Notes: generated from the letters alone by a model not told the origin. A DNA stretch of 64,000 nt from Catenovulum sp052056295 (GCF_052056295.1 NZ_CP182494.1:124001-188000), one strand, 5' to 3'. Positions 17,055-26,167 are shown, counted from the first letter of the stretch. Numbers and translations: made by a program.

Positions 17055-19148
17055 ATGAGTTTTAAGTACACCTGGGTTGGTTGTTTTATGTTAGCGAATT
17101 TATCGTTAGCTGCTTGTTCTACCGATATTAAAACAGATGATAATGTTGAAACACCAACACCAACACCAACACCAACACCAACACCAACACCAACACCAAC
17201 ACCAATACCAACATCAACTCCGACGCCAGCATGTATAGATACTTACGATTGGCCAACTGAGGCAGGTGAGGCCATTTTGTCGGACAAATACTCGGTTACT
17301 TTCAGTCAAAACGGCAAAATAATCCCGGCTGAAGTAATTCAATCAATTTCCAAAGAAGATGAAATTGCAGTGCAGTCGATGGATTGGGCATCAGAATTTA
17401 GAGCAAATCCTAGTGATGATCCTCGCACTTTTAACTGGGTGTCGTTGTCGTCTGAATTTTGTCAGCCGATCACAGTGACAGTGACTAAATTATTTGGTCA
17501 AGGCACACAAGATGTTGAAATTGTGCCGTCTCCTTATGCTGTTACACCGAACGTTTCACAAGATGGTAAAAGTGTTTCGTTTGAAATAGATAAACCACAA
17601 TACCTAGCAGTGAATTTTAAAAGCACAGACAACCAACAAACCAGTGATGGTGTGGTTAAACACATGTTTACCTTATTTGCCGATCCCGCTGAAAAAACTG
17701 TACCGGACACAACGGATGAAGATGTTCATGTGTATTCAGAAAACTCAACTAAGCAACAAATGGCTGATGCTAAAACCATTTATTTTCCACCCGGGTTTCA
17801 CGATTTAGGCCGTTTATTTAATAAAACTGACATCGATACATCGGGCACGTCGCAAGATTGGTATCGAGGAACTGTTGGTAATATGGCGCCTGTTGTGCAA
17901 GACGGAAAACAGATTTACCTGGCTGGTGGGGCATATGTACATGGCCGTTTATACATGGCAAAAATTGATCAAAGTGAAGGCGCAGATGGCCATAACATTA
18001 AAATATTTGGCCGTGGTGTTTGGTCAGGTCGAGACTATAAATGGTCAAAACAATTAGCGAGTACAGCTGGTGTGCTTGGTGTTAACTCTTATCCGAGTAA
18101 CCATTCTATTATTGGCATGAAAGGGCAAAATAATACAATTGAGGGCGTTATTGTTGCAGATCCTGCGGGCCATGGGGTTAACTTAGGTAACGGCAATAGT
18201 CTGTATAAAAACTTCAAAATTTGGGGCTGGCATCCAAACAATGATGGCGCTCGACCTTGGGGTAACAAACCAAATGTAATTGAAGACAGCTTTTTCCGCG
18301 TGGTCGATGATGCGTTTTACAATAAGTCGCTAATGGTTACCAATACCGTTTTTTGGCATTCGTATAACGGCGCTATTGTTACTTTGGGGTGGAACGGTAA
18401 CTACGACACTGAAAATTCAACCTTTATCAATAACTATATTATTTACCCAGAATGGCATTCGCTTGGCAATAACCACGGTATAGTCATGTCGCAAATTGAC
18501 TATGATATGTCGGGCAGCAATGTGCTTATTCGTAACTTACATATCGACGGCAACATCCCAGGTTTAGTGAATTTACACAACAGCACCGAAAGGCAAAAAG
18601 CTGGTGAAAAGTTTATTGATAATAAACACAGTAACCGCACAAGTGTTGGCAAAGTTTCAGGGATTCATTTTGAAAATGTTACAGTGACAGGTCAGCAACT
18701 CGACTTTTCTGGCAATGCTTATCAACAAACCTCTAGTCCATCAAAAGGGCTAATAGAAGGCACTGTGTTAGACAATGGTGACATCTATAAAATGTCGGAT
18801 ATCAGTTTTAACCAAGTGAAAATTAATGGTGTTTGTTTAACTGAAAGCAACAAAAGTACCTACAACCAAATTGATGCTGCTACGACCGAGAATATTGTAT
18901 TTAACGGTTGTGATAGCCATAAATACACAGTGTCAGTTTCAAGTAACACAAATGGCAGTGTAAAACCGTTAGAAGGCGATATCACCTTATTGGCCGGTAA
19001 ATCACAAACTTTTACTTTTGCAGCAGAAGACGGTTACAAATTATCTGATGTATTGGTAAATGGTATTTCGCAAGGTGCGCTAAGCAGTTATACAGTGAAC
19101 AATGCAAGCAGCAATGTGAAAGTTGAAGCTGTGTTTGTTTCACAATAG
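17055..19148 (+). CDS. beta-helix glycoside hydrolase with TP-rich linker and C-terminal repeat domain, lipoprotein
   Basis: A 697-residue surface lipoprotein (LSLAAC). After the lipid anchor comes a Thr-Pro repeat linker (about residues 33-57) encoded by a hexanucleotide repeat. A beta-sandwich (about 60-200) and a parallel beta-helix (about 230-620) follow, the latter starting at IYLAGGAYVHGR. Candidate catalytic residues are D397 in NNDG and D418/D419 in VVDDAF; the 21/22 spacing resembles GH28 polygalacturonases and differs from the 19/20 spacing of the other beta-helix protein at 6910-8646. Residues about 625-697 resemble an InlB-B/bacterial repeat domain (GSVKP, LLAGKSQTFTF). It stands alone after the LysR gene. 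Clan GH-N-like catalysis on a galactan is inferred, not shown. Confidence 0.7.
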   Translation: MSFKYTWVGCFMLANLSLAACSTDIKTDDNVETPTPTPTPTPTPTPTPTPIPTSTPTPACIDTYDWPTEAGEAILSDKYSVTFSQNGKIIPAEVIQSISKEDEIAVQSMDWASEFRANPSDDPRTFNWVSLSSEFCQPITVTVTKLFGQGTQDVEIVPSPYAVTPNVSQDGKSVSFEIDKPQYLAVNFKSTDNQQTSDGVVKHMFTLFADPAEKTVPDTTDEDVHVYSENSTKQQMADAKTIYFPPGFHDLGRLFNKTDIDTSGTSQDWYRGTVGNMAPVVQDGKQIYLAGGAYVHGRLYMAKIDQSEGADGHNIKIFGRGVWSGRDYKWSKQLASTAGVLGVNSYPSNHSIIGMKGQNNTIEGVIVADPAGHGVNLGNGNSLYKNFKIWGWHPNNDGARPWGNKPNVIEDSFFRVVDDAFYNKSLMVTNTVFWHSYNGAIVTLGWNGNYDTENSTFINNYIIYPEWHSLGNNHGIVMSQIDYDMSGSNVLIRNLHIDGNIPGLVNLHNSTERQKAGEKFIDNKHSNRTSVGKVSGIHFENVTVTGQQLDFSGNAYQQTSSPSKGLIEGTVLDNGDIYKMSDISFNQVKINGVCLTESNKSTYNQIDAATTENIVFNGCDSHKYTVSVSSNTNGSVKPLEGDITLLAGKSQTFTFAAEDGYKLSDVLVNGISQGALSSYTVNNASSNVKVEAVFVSQ
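17151..17204 (+). repeat. in-frame (ACACCA)9 microsatellite
   Basis: Nine perfect ACACCA units, followed by a degenerate ATACCA. Each unit encodes Thr-Pro in the linker of the lipoprotein gene. Unit gain or loss would lengthen or shorten the linker by two residues without a frameshift. Confidence 0.95.
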
Positions 19149-19183
19149 CTTGGCTAGAATAAGTGCTTACTCAGCGTAACATA

Positions 19184-19210
19184 CCGCGCACAAGCTATGT
19201 TTGTGCGCGG
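19184..19210 (+). terminator. GC-rich hairpin after beta-helix gene
   Basis: CCGCGCACAA (19184-19193) pairs perfectly with TTGTGCGCGG (19201-19210) around a 7-base loop, 36 bp after the stop. No T-run follows, so it may stabilise the 3' end or act as a weak terminator. Confidence 0.5.
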
Positions 19211-19415
19211 CTAATCCCTCCAAACCTGTCTCTGTGTTAAATCTGTACAAAGCTATATTTATCCCTTCTCTCTGTAGTTAGCAAAATAGAGCAAGAATCT
19301 GACATTTTTAAATATCAAGCTGCATATTTTTCTAATTTTACTTTCCTATAATGGTTACAGTTATTTAACAAATTCGGCGCTCAGATTATCGCGCTGATTA
19401 GTTGGGGTGAGTTTG

Positions 19416-20579
19416 ATGAAAAGAAGTGAATTTGCAGATCCGTTTGAACAAGCGCGTAATGAGCAAGGCATTGGCAAAATGCAGGATCAAGATGATCCTG
19501 TCACTATGGTACTGGGTTTAAAAGATGTGCGTAAATGTGCACACAATTGGCAAACCTTTCAGTCTGGTGCTAAGCCTGGTCGTATTGTGGTGCCGTCGGA
19601 AGTCAATATTCGTGATACTAGACAAATTCCTTTTGAAGTCGATCCACCAGAGCATGGCGACTACCGCGCAATTGTAGAGCCTTGGTTTAAACGTCCGTTG
19701 GAAGATGAATACCGTGCCAAATTGCGTGCACAAATTGAATCTTTAGTTGATCAAGTATTAACACAAGATGACGTTGAAGTGGTTGGTGAGTTTTCACTTA
19801 AATTACAATCGCGCGCGTTAACCTTATTATTAAATACGCCATACCAAGAATCAGACGTGTGGATAGGCTGGGGCACACATGTATTTAGAAGCGAAGGTGA
19901 AGCTTTAGACGGCGACAAAGCTTCTATTCTGTACGATTACATAGACGCTCAAATTGAGCGTGCAGCAGAAAATCCAACCGATGATTTATATTCAGTGTTG
20001 CTCAATTCTGAAATTAACGGTCGCAAACTAAGCAAAGAAGAAGTTAAAGGCGTGATGATTTTAACTTTTGCTGGTGGGCGTGACACAGTGATTAATGCGG
20101 TAACCAATTCGATTGCTTATTTTGCTGAGCATCCTCAGTCGTTGGCGCGCCTGCGTGATCAACCTGAAATTACCAACCGAGCGGTGGAAGAGTTAATTCG
20201 TTACTTCTCACCATTAACTCATATGGGACGCGTAGTCACTGAAGATACAAAAGTGTGCCCGCATGGGCATGATGTAAAAGCCGATAGCCGAATTTCTTTA
20301 TGTTGGGCTTCTGCCAATCGTGACGCTAAAACCTTTGAAAATCCGAATGAAGTGGTATTAGACCGCAAGGTTAATCCACATGTGGCTTTTGGTTTTAGCC
20401 ATCATAATTGTTTGGGCGCGACCCATGCACGACAAATTATGCATATTTTATTAGAAACTTTGGCGGCTAAAGTCGGTTCAATCGATATTTTAAATGCGAA
20501 AGAAAACATTGAAGACTTAGACCAATTTAAACGCAAAGTTGGTTTTGACAGCATTAACGTAAAATTTAACCCAAGATAA
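19416..20579 (+). CDS. cytochrome P450, probable 6-O-methyl-D-galactose demethylase
   Basis: A 387-residue soluble bacterial P450. The heme ligand is C332 in FGFSHHNCLG, the ExxR motif is in EELIRYFSP, and the I-helix is FAGGRDTVINAVT. The start is the ATG at 19416, five bases after GGGGTGA; a GTG at 19407 overlaps that ribosome site. The gene is followed at once by its ferredoxin and ferredoxin reductase, with formaldehyde-type dehydrogenase and esterase genes near by. Marine Bacteroidetes use this arrangement (CYP236A P450) to demethylate 6-O-methyl-D-galactose from porphyran, releasing formaldehyde. The P450 fold and redox partners are certain; the substrate is inferred from context and resemblance. 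Confidence 0.88.
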   Translation: MKRSEFADPFEQARNEQGIGKMQDQDDPVTMVLGLKDVRKCAHNWQTFQSGAKPGRIVVPSEVNIRDTRQIPFEVDPPEHGDYRAIVEPWFKRPLEDEYRAKLRAQIESLVDQVLTQDDVEVVGEFSLKLQSRALTLLLNTPYQESDVWIGWGTHVFRSEGEALDGDKASILYDYIDAQIERAAENPTDDLYSVLLNSEINGRKLSKEEVKGVMILTFAGGRDTVINAVTNSIAYFAEHPQSLARLRDQPEITNRAVEELIRYFSPLTHMGRVVTEDTKVCPHGHDVKADSRISLCWASANRDAKTFENPNEVVLDRKVNPHVAFGFSHHNCLGATHARQIMHILLETLAAKVGSIDILNAKENIEDLDQFKRKVGFDSINVKFNPR

Positions 20580-20593
20580 GAGGTAGCTAAGCC

Positions 20594-20902
20594 ATGGCGA
20601 AGATTATTTTTATTACCAGTGACAGTGAACAAATTGAATTAGAAGCAACTTCAGGCAGTGTCATGGAGCTTGCTGTGCAAAATGGAGTGCAAGGTATAGA
20701 CGGCGATTGTGGTGGCGTATGTTCGTGTGCAACTTGCCATGTACATGTAGCGCCAGAACATTTTGCTAAAACCGGGCCAGCGAGCGAGATTGAGCAAGAC
20801 ATGTTGGAGTTAGATGACGACGCTAATGAATACAGCCGTTTATGCTGCCAAATTGAGGTCTCTGAGCAGTTAGACGGTGTGGTTTTATACCTAGCTAAGT
20901 AG
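20594..20902 (+). CDS. 2Fe-2S ferredoxin (electron donor to P450)
   Basis: A 102-residue adrenodoxin/putidaredoxin-type ferredoxin. Cluster cysteines are seen in DCGGVCSCATC and in RLCCQIEV near the C-terminus, in the C-x5-C-x2-C...C pattern with the GGxCSCxTCHV context typical of P450 partners. It begins 14 bp after the P450 stop and is clearly in one transcript with the P450 and the reductase. It would carry single electrons from the flavoprotein to the P450 in the cytosol. Confidence 0.95.
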   Translation: MAKIIFITSDSEQIELEATSGSVMELAVQNGVQGIDGDCGGVCSCATCHVHVAPEHFAKTGPASEIEQDMLELDDDANEYSRLCCQIEVSEQLDGVVLYLAK

Positions 20903-20933
20903 TGGTTTAATCTTTGTGAAAAGGGGGCAAGTT

Positions 20934-22187
20934 ATGTCAGAAAATCAAACATGTGTGGTAGTGGGTGCAAGTCATGCTGGGGTTAATTTTGCGTTTGCAT
21001 TAAGAAAAGCAGGCTGGCAGGGCAGCATCAAATTGTTTGATGCCGACCCAAGTTTACCGTATCACAGACCCCCTTTATCTAAGGCGTATTTAACCAGTGC
21101 GGATGCAATTGATAAAAATTTGCTCAAAGCAGCAGAAACGTATCAAAAAGACGATATTGAGCTGAACTTAGGTGTGAAAGTGGGCAGCATTGAGCTCACA
21201 GCTCAAGTGCTTCAACTTGAAAATGGCGAGCAAGTTGCTTTTGATAAATTGGTTATTGCCACAGGTGCACGACCTTTTATACCACCTATTGAGGGGTTAG
21301 ACTCAGCTTCGAATTTGTATCCGTTACGTACAGCACAGGATGTAGAAAATATTCGCCAAGCATTTGCACATTCAGCACAAAAGCGTGTGGTGATTATTGG
21401 TGGGGGTTATATAGGTTTAGAAACCGCAGCATCCCTTAAAAAGCTCGGTGGCGAAGTTACAGTGCTTGAGCGAGAGCAACGCATTTTAGCTCGTGTTACC
21501 GCACCTTGTATGTCAGACTATTTTCAACGCTTGCATGCCGATAATGGTGTGACAGTCGCTACCAGTAAAAATGTAGTGCGTATTGAAACCACAGATGGCG
21601 AAAACTCAGTGCAGTGTGATGACGGTACTGTTTACCCAGCTGATATTATTATTGTAGGTGTGGGTATTCGCGTAAATACTGAGCTGGCTGCGAAGGCGGG
21701 TATTGAGATAGACAATGGCATTAAAGTAAATGCTCAAGCGCGAACAAGTGATGAGAACATTTATGCTATTGGTGATTGTACTTATCACTACAATCCGCAT
21801 TACCAGAGATTTATTCGTTTGGAGTCGGTACAAAATGCTGTAGACCAAGCAAAAGTGGCGGCCGCATCTATCTGTGGACAAGAAGTTGAATACGATACTT
21901 TGCCTTGGTTTTGGTCAGATCAGTACGATGTAAAATTACAGATGGTTGGTTTATCTCAAGGTTATACAGATATTTTGGTACGTGACGAAAGCGAGCCGAA
22001 CAAATTCTCAGTTTGGTATTTTAAAGGTGATGAATTGTTGGCGGTAGATGCAGTAAACAATGCAAAAGCTTATGTAGTTGCCACTAAGTTTATTAAATCG
22101 GGTGAGCGAATTGATAAAGCTAAATTAGTTGATGCCAGCGTCGAATTTAAACCCGCCAATTTGTTATCCAGAATTCAGGTTTGTTAG
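20934..22187 (+). CDS. FAD-dependent ferredoxin reductase
   Basis: A 417-residue NAD(P)H:ferredoxin reductase of the putidaredoxin reductase type. The FAD site is VVVGASHAGVNFAF, the NAD(P) site is VVIIGGGYIGLETAASLKK, and IYAIGDC is the second FAD contact. The C-terminal domain contains the LPWFWSDQYDVKLQMVG segment typical of this class. I chose the ATG at 20934, six bases after an AAGGGGG run, over an upstream GTG. It is the third gene of the P450 operon and completes the electron chain NAD(P)H to FAD to 2Fe-2S to heme. Confidence 0.94.
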   Translation: MSENQTCVVVGASHAGVNFAFALRKAGWQGSIKLFDADPSLPYHRPPLSKAYLTSADAIDKNLLKAAETYQKDDIELNLGVKVGSIELTAQVLQLENGEQVAFDKLVIATGARPFIPPIEGLDSASNLYPLRTAQDVENIRQAFAHSAQKRVVIIGGGYIGLETAASLKKLGGEVTVLEREQRILARVTAPCMSDYFQRLHADNGVTVATSKNVVRIETTDGENSVQCDDGTVYPADIIIVGVGIRVNTELAAKAGIEIDNGIKVNAQARTSDENIYAIGDCTYHYNPHYQRFIRLESVQNAVDQAKVAAASICGQEVEYDTLPWFWSDQYDVKLQMVGLSQGYTDILVRDESEPNKFSVWYFKGDELLAVDAVNNAKAYVVATKFIKSGERIDKAKLVDASVEFKPANLLSRIQVC

Positions 22188-22200
22188 TTTTATGTGTTTA

Positions 22201-22226
22201 CAAGAGGTGCCAGATAGCACCTCTTG
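22201..22226. terminator. perfect hairpin between convergent operons
   Basis: CAAGAGGTGC (22201-22210) pairs with GCACCTCTTG (22217-22226) with a 6-base loop. It lies between the ends of the P450 operon and the convergent dehydrogenase operon and could stop transcription from both sides, though the flanking T-runs are poor. Confidence 0.6.
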
Positions 22227-22252
22227 ATCTATTAGTGGATTTTTAATCAAAG

Positions 22253-23152
22253 TCAGTGCGGATATAAATCAACTCTAGATTTAAGATCTTGTCTAATTTT
22301 TTCAGTTGGAAATAGCATTAACTCAATTTCCCCTTGCTGTTGTAGCTGAGCTAGTCCTTTTTGCAGTGCGTTAAATACTAGCTGACCGTACGGATGTTGT
22401 TTTGACACAGCAAAATGGCGTGAGATTGGAAAAACAAACTTAACCCCTTCAATTGGCGCCAAATTTACGCTTTCACAAGGCACACTGGTTTGCTCTGGCC
22501 CAACCATGACTAACTCGCCAATAAAGAGTTGTGCTCTTCCTGCAGTAAGCATTAAACACAAGGTATTGTCTTGCGAGGCATTAACCGCCGGTAATTCAAG
22601 CTTTTCTAACATGGCCCAATCGTGCCACCATTGGCGTGATGACAATACGTGATAGTTACGCAGCGCATGTAAAATAACACGCTCGCTGTGTGCATGGGGC
22701 AAACCCGCCAGCTTTAGTTCAATTTGTTGTTTATACTCTGGGGTGGTAAATAACCCTTTAATAAATTGTCCTCGTTGAAAAACCGCAGTGGTCACGTAAA
22801 AGCTTGTTGTGTCTATGTCGTCTTGCCAAACTGTTGTTGCCGACATCACCACATTTCCTCGCTCTGCTTCTTTTAGCGCTCTAGCGTAATTTGGAATATC
22901 AAAAAATTTAAATTTAAAATCGAGCTGGCTGTAGGTTAACGCTTTACAAATAATCAGCAGTTCTAGCGATAGCCTATATGCGGCGGGATGTAAGTAATGG
23001 TTTACTGCTTGGCAGTTTTGCTGTTGAACTAACTGCAAATACTTTTGCTGTTGGTCTGAATTAACTGCAATGTCTATCGTAAGCGAATTGCTAAAGCTAA
23101 TTGATGGCACTAAGGCCATGCAAACTAGCCACAACTGTTTCAGCGCTGACAC
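22253..23152 (-). CDS. periplasmic solute-binding-like protein
   Basis: A secreted protein of about 299 residues related to SBP_bac_3-type extracellular binding proteins. The signal peptide is LWLVCMALVPSISFS. I favour a GTG start at 23152, six bases after GGAG, over a TTG five codons upstream. It lies about 75 bp after the esterase gene on the same strand and is probably its operon partner. No ABC permease or ATPase gene is near. It may deliver a ligand to a sensor or to a distant transporter. Two similar proteins lie at 35136-37059. Confidence 0.65.
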   Translation of the reverse strand: MSALKQLWLVCMALVPSISFSNSLTIDIAVNSDQQQKYLQLVQQQNCQAVNHYLHPAAYRLSLELLIICKALTYSQLDFKFKFFDIPNYARALKEAERGNVVMSATTVWQDDIDTTSFYVTTAVFQRGQFIKGLFTTPEYKQQIELKLAGLPHAHSERVILHALRNYHVLSSRQWWHDWAMLEKLELPAVNASQDNTLCLMLTAGRAQLFIGELVMVGPEQTSVPCESVNLAPIEGVKFVFPISRHFAVSKQHPYGQLVFNALQKGLAQLQQQGEIELMLFPTEKIRQDLKSRVDLYPH

Positions 23153-23226
23153 ATAGTTCTCCAACAATAAATGAATATTCCAACTAGAGTATAGTTCAAA
23201 TTTGTTGCGCAGCTATTTTTGTCAGC

Positions 23227-24033
23227 TCAGTTGTTAGTCTGTTCAATATTGGCGAAAAATTTGAAGGTCGTTTGCACATGCTGGTGCCAATATTCCCAGC
23301 TATGTTCCCCACTAAAACTTTCTAATTCAGCATCAATATTGAGTGTTTTTAGTTTTTGCGCAAAGTCTAAGTTACTCTGGTAGAGCACGTCATCTACGCC
23401 ACAATCAAAACGTATCGGCGGCAACTGGTTTTTATGTTGTTGTAGCCAATAAAAAATATCAGATTCTTGTGCAGTTTCGCATTGGTATTCAGTTAACTCT
23501 GTTGTGACAAAGTGCTGCATATCGTCAATTTTAGTAATAGACGAGTGTGCAGAAATTCCACTAAATAAGTTTGGATATTTAGCACCTAAACGTAGCGCAC
23601 CATAGCCTCCCATAGACAAACCCGAAAGGTAAAAACGGCTCTTGTCGGATACAGAGTTCTGCACTTGTTTTACGGCAGCAATTACATCTTCAGTTATCCA
23701 TTTATCATAGTTAGCGTGTTTTGCTAGCGGCAGATAGGCACTGCCGTCGTACAAACCGCCGTCAGATGGCATGGCTAGTACAAAGTCTATGCCACCTAAT
23801 TGAGCTTTTACTTTTTCATAGGCTAGGTGAATACCACCTAAGTACATCCAAACCCAAGCATTGCCATAAACACCATGCAACAGAATAATCACAGGTAAAT
23901 TTTCACCTTGCGCATCACTATTGTATAAAACTATGTCGTGGCGTCGCTGCAAATTCGACGAATGCACAGTGACAAATTTAGTATTGGCCGGCGTATACGC
24001 CGGATTAGAAATTTCTAAACGATTTATCGACAT
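23227..24033 (-). CDS. esterase of the S-formylglutathione hydrolase/esterase D type
   Basis: A 268-residue cytosolic alpha/beta hydrolase. The nucleophile is S140 in GLSMGGYG, the acid is likely the Asp pair in DCGVDDVLY, and the base is the His in GEHSWEYW. The oxyanion-hole region LLHGVYGNAWVW is also typical of this class. It begins one base after the alcohol dehydrogenase stop, so the two are translationally coupled. With a class-III-type dehydrogenase and a P450 that should release formaldehyde, a role in hydrolysing S-formyl thiol or another formyl intermediate is reasonable. A carbohydrate acetylesterase role is the main alternative. Confidence 0.8.
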   Translation of the reverse strand: MSINRLEISNPAYTPANTKFVTVHSSNLQRRHDIVLYNSDAQGENLPVIILLHGVYGNAWVWMYLGGIHLAYEKVKAQLGGIDFVLAMPSDGGLYDGSAYLPLAKHANYDKWITEDVIAAVKQVQNSVSDKSRFYLSGLSMGGYGALRLGAKYPNLFSGISAHSSITKIDDMQHFVTTELTEYQCETAQESDIFYWLQQHKNQLPPIRFDCGVDDVLYQSNLDFAQKLKTLNIDAELESFSGEHSWEYWHQHVQTTFKFFANIEQTNN

Positions 24034-24034
24034 T

Positions 24035-25141
24035 TTAACTTACCTTAATAACACCCTTAGCGATTCGTCCATTGAGCATGTCGTCAAACCCTTCTGCAAC
24101 TGTTTCTAGTGTGTAAGTTTTAGTGACCAGTTCGTCTAATAATAATTTACCACTTTGATATAAAGACAAAATACGTGGGAAATCACGCTCTGGGTTACAT
24201 TGACCGTACAATGGATTGATGTAAATTTTATCCCATTCAAACAGCTCGCAGTCAAAGTCAATGCGTTGTTCTATACCACTTACTTGTACCGCTGTACCTG
24301 CACTACGAATTAATTTGAGTGGGGCAGAGCCTAAAGCAGGAATGGCGGTACATTCAAAGGCGTAGTCGGCTCCTCTGCCACCATTTAACGCTTTCACATC
24401 CGCTGCAACTTGGTTGAAATCAATATCTTCGCGGCTAGCGATTACGCCATGGGTTGCACCAAATTTCTTCGCTTGTTCAATGCGCTCTGCATTTATGTCG
24501 ATGGCGATTATTTTCGCTGCACCGGATAATTTTGCACCTTGAATAACATTTAAACCAACACCACCACAACCTATAATACAAGCGGTTGAACCAGCTTTTA
24601 AGTTAGCAGCATTTACTACAGAACCCCAACCCGTCATAACACCACAACCGACAATGGACGCAGATTCAAAAGATATATCCACCTCGGTTTTTACTACAGC
24701 CGATTCTTTTATAACTGTGTATTCGCACATAGTGCCTAAATGGAAAGAACGTTCAACTGGCTGCTCATTTTTAGTACATGCCTGCGCATGTGCATGGCCT
24801 GCTAAGTCACAACCGCACACAGGGGAGTTAGTTTCACAAATATGTGGGTTACCTTCTAAACATTGAAAGCAGCTACCACAAGGAATTGCCCAATTTAGAA
24901 TCACTTTATCACCAACTTTGACCTTAGTGACTCCTTCACCTATGGCAGTGACAATGCCCGCGCCCTCGTGACCAACAATAAATTCTTTGTTCCAATTTTG
25001 AATTGAATCCCAGTCGGTATGGCAAATACCAGATGCTTTAATGTTAACCTGCACTTCTAATGCACCTGGCTGACCTACTTCAACCTCAGTTAGCTTAAAA
25101 TTGCCTTTGCCGTCCGAAATAATCGCGCGTGACTTGATCAT
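24035..25141 (-). CDS. zinc alcohol dehydrogenase, class III-like (P450-cluster type)
   Basis: A 368-residue medium-chain dehydrogenase. Catalytic-zinc residues are in SGICHTD and VGHEGAG, structural-zinc cysteines are in PCGSCFQCLEGNPHIC, and the NAD site is IIGCGGVGLNVIQGA. The start at 25141 has an AGAGG site; the longer frame has no such support. Similar dehydrogenases are conserved beside 6-O-methylgalactose P450s in marine bacteria, with formaldehyde removal or another alcohol/aldehyde step as proposed roles. It heads a minus-strand operon with the esterase and a binding-protein gene, and diverges from an AraC regulator that is its probable controller. Confidence 0.88.
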   Translation of the reverse strand: MIKSRAIISDGKGNFKLTEVEVGQPGALEVQVNIKASGICHTDWDSIQNWNKEFIVGHEGAGIVTAIGEGVTKVKVGDKVILNWAIPCGSCFQCLEGNPHICETNSPVCGCDLAGHAHAQACTKNEQPVERSFHLGTMCEYTVIKESAVVKTEVDISFESASIVGCGVMTGWGSVVNAANLKAGSTACIIGCGGVGLNVIQGAKLSGAAKIIAIDINAERIEQAKKFGATHGVIASREDIDFNQVAADVKALNGGRGADYAFECTAIPALGSAPLKLIRSAGTAVQVSGIEQRIDFDCELFEWDKIYINPLYGQCNPERDFPRILSLYQSGKLLLDELVTKTYTLETVAEGFDDMLNGRIAKGVIKVS

Positions 25142-25303
25142 AAAAACCTCTATCCAAATACGAATATGTAATTGAATAAATTTAAACATGATTTTTACAA
25201 CAAATCTGTTATATCAGAATTCATAAATGTCAAAATATTGCTGTTTTTTGGCAATTGCATGTAAACTAAATTATCTAAGAAAAACTTTGCACATGAGTCA
25301 GCT

Positions 25304-26167
25304 GTGGCAAAACAAAAAGTATATTGCGAACCATTTTGCATTCAAAAAGGTTATGATTTTGAAGTACACCATGTCAGTTACGAAAGTAATTTAGGCTATT
25401 CGTGTTTTATGCATTTTCACGAAGTGCACGAATTAATTGTATTTGAACAAATAGATGGGGTGTACTTTTATAGCCAAGGCCAATCTGAACTACAAGATCA
25501 CGATATTGTGTTTACCCCTAGTATGGAAACACATGATTTTGAGTTGGTCGATAAAGCCAAATCTTGGTTTATTATTCAGTTTTTACCGGCATTTTTAACC
25601 AAAGAAAAACTGCATAATGCCGCGGCATTTTTTCAGCAAGGCATGCATTTACGCATGCCGGTAGAACATTTTGCAGCAGTAATGACTCAAGTAAAATGGT
25701 TGCATCAGGCCTACGAGCAAGATCCACAGAGTGATAAAAGCAATACATTATTAAAACTATTGTTATTGTGGATCAGCGAACATGCTAGCTCGGTTACATC
25801 TACACAAGCGCAGGGGCTCAACCAAACCAAAGGTTATGAAAGATTATTACCAATTGTTGAGTTGTTTAAGCAACAAACAGCAGTTGAATTACAGCTAGAG
25901 CAAGCCGCTGACTTGTGCCATCTATCACCTTCGTATTTTTCAAGATTGTTTAAAAGTGTTTTTAGATGCAATTACTCTGAGTACGCCAACCGCCATAAAC
26001 TGTATAACGCAGCACGTATGTTGTCACAAAGTAAACTATCTATCACAGATATTGCGTTTGAGCTGAACTTTTCAACACCATCTCATTTTATTGCCTTGTT
26101 TAAAAAACAATTTGGGGTCACGCCCAAAAAATACAAAATGCAGTTAGAGACAAGACTGGAGCGGTGA
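25304..26167 (+). CDS. AraC-family transcriptional regulator
   Basis: A 287-residue regulator. The N-terminal half is a cupin-like sensing domain (HFHEVHELIVFEQIDG, then DIVFTPSMETHDF). The C-terminal 100 residues hold the two helix-turn-helix units, with LSPSYFSRLFKSVF and the second unit DIAFELNFSTPSHFIALFKKQFGVTPKKY. It starts with GTG at 25304; no in-frame ATG fits. It is divergent from the dehydrogenase-esterase operon across about 160 bp and is the most likely local regulator of the demethylation genes, with a methylated or free sugar as probable effector. Confidence 0.92.
   Translation: MAKQKVYCEPFCIQKGYDFEVHHVSYESNLGYSCFMHFHEVHELIVFEQIDGVYFYSQGQSELQDHDIVFTPSMETHDFELVDKAKSWFIIQFLPAFLTKEKLHNAAAFFQQGMHLRMPVEHFAAVMTQVKWLHQAYEQDPQSDKSNTLLKLLLLWISEHASSVTSTQAQGLNQTKGYERLLPIVELFKQQTAVELQLEQAADLCHLSPSYFSRLFKSVFRCNYSEYANRHKLYNAARMLSQSKLSITDIAFELNFSTPSHFIALFKKQFGVTPKKYKMQLETRLER

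Noticed and set aside
17151..17210. CRISPR-like short repeats
   Set aside because: Units are six bases without spacers and lie in frame in a Thr-Pro linker; a microsatellite, not an array.
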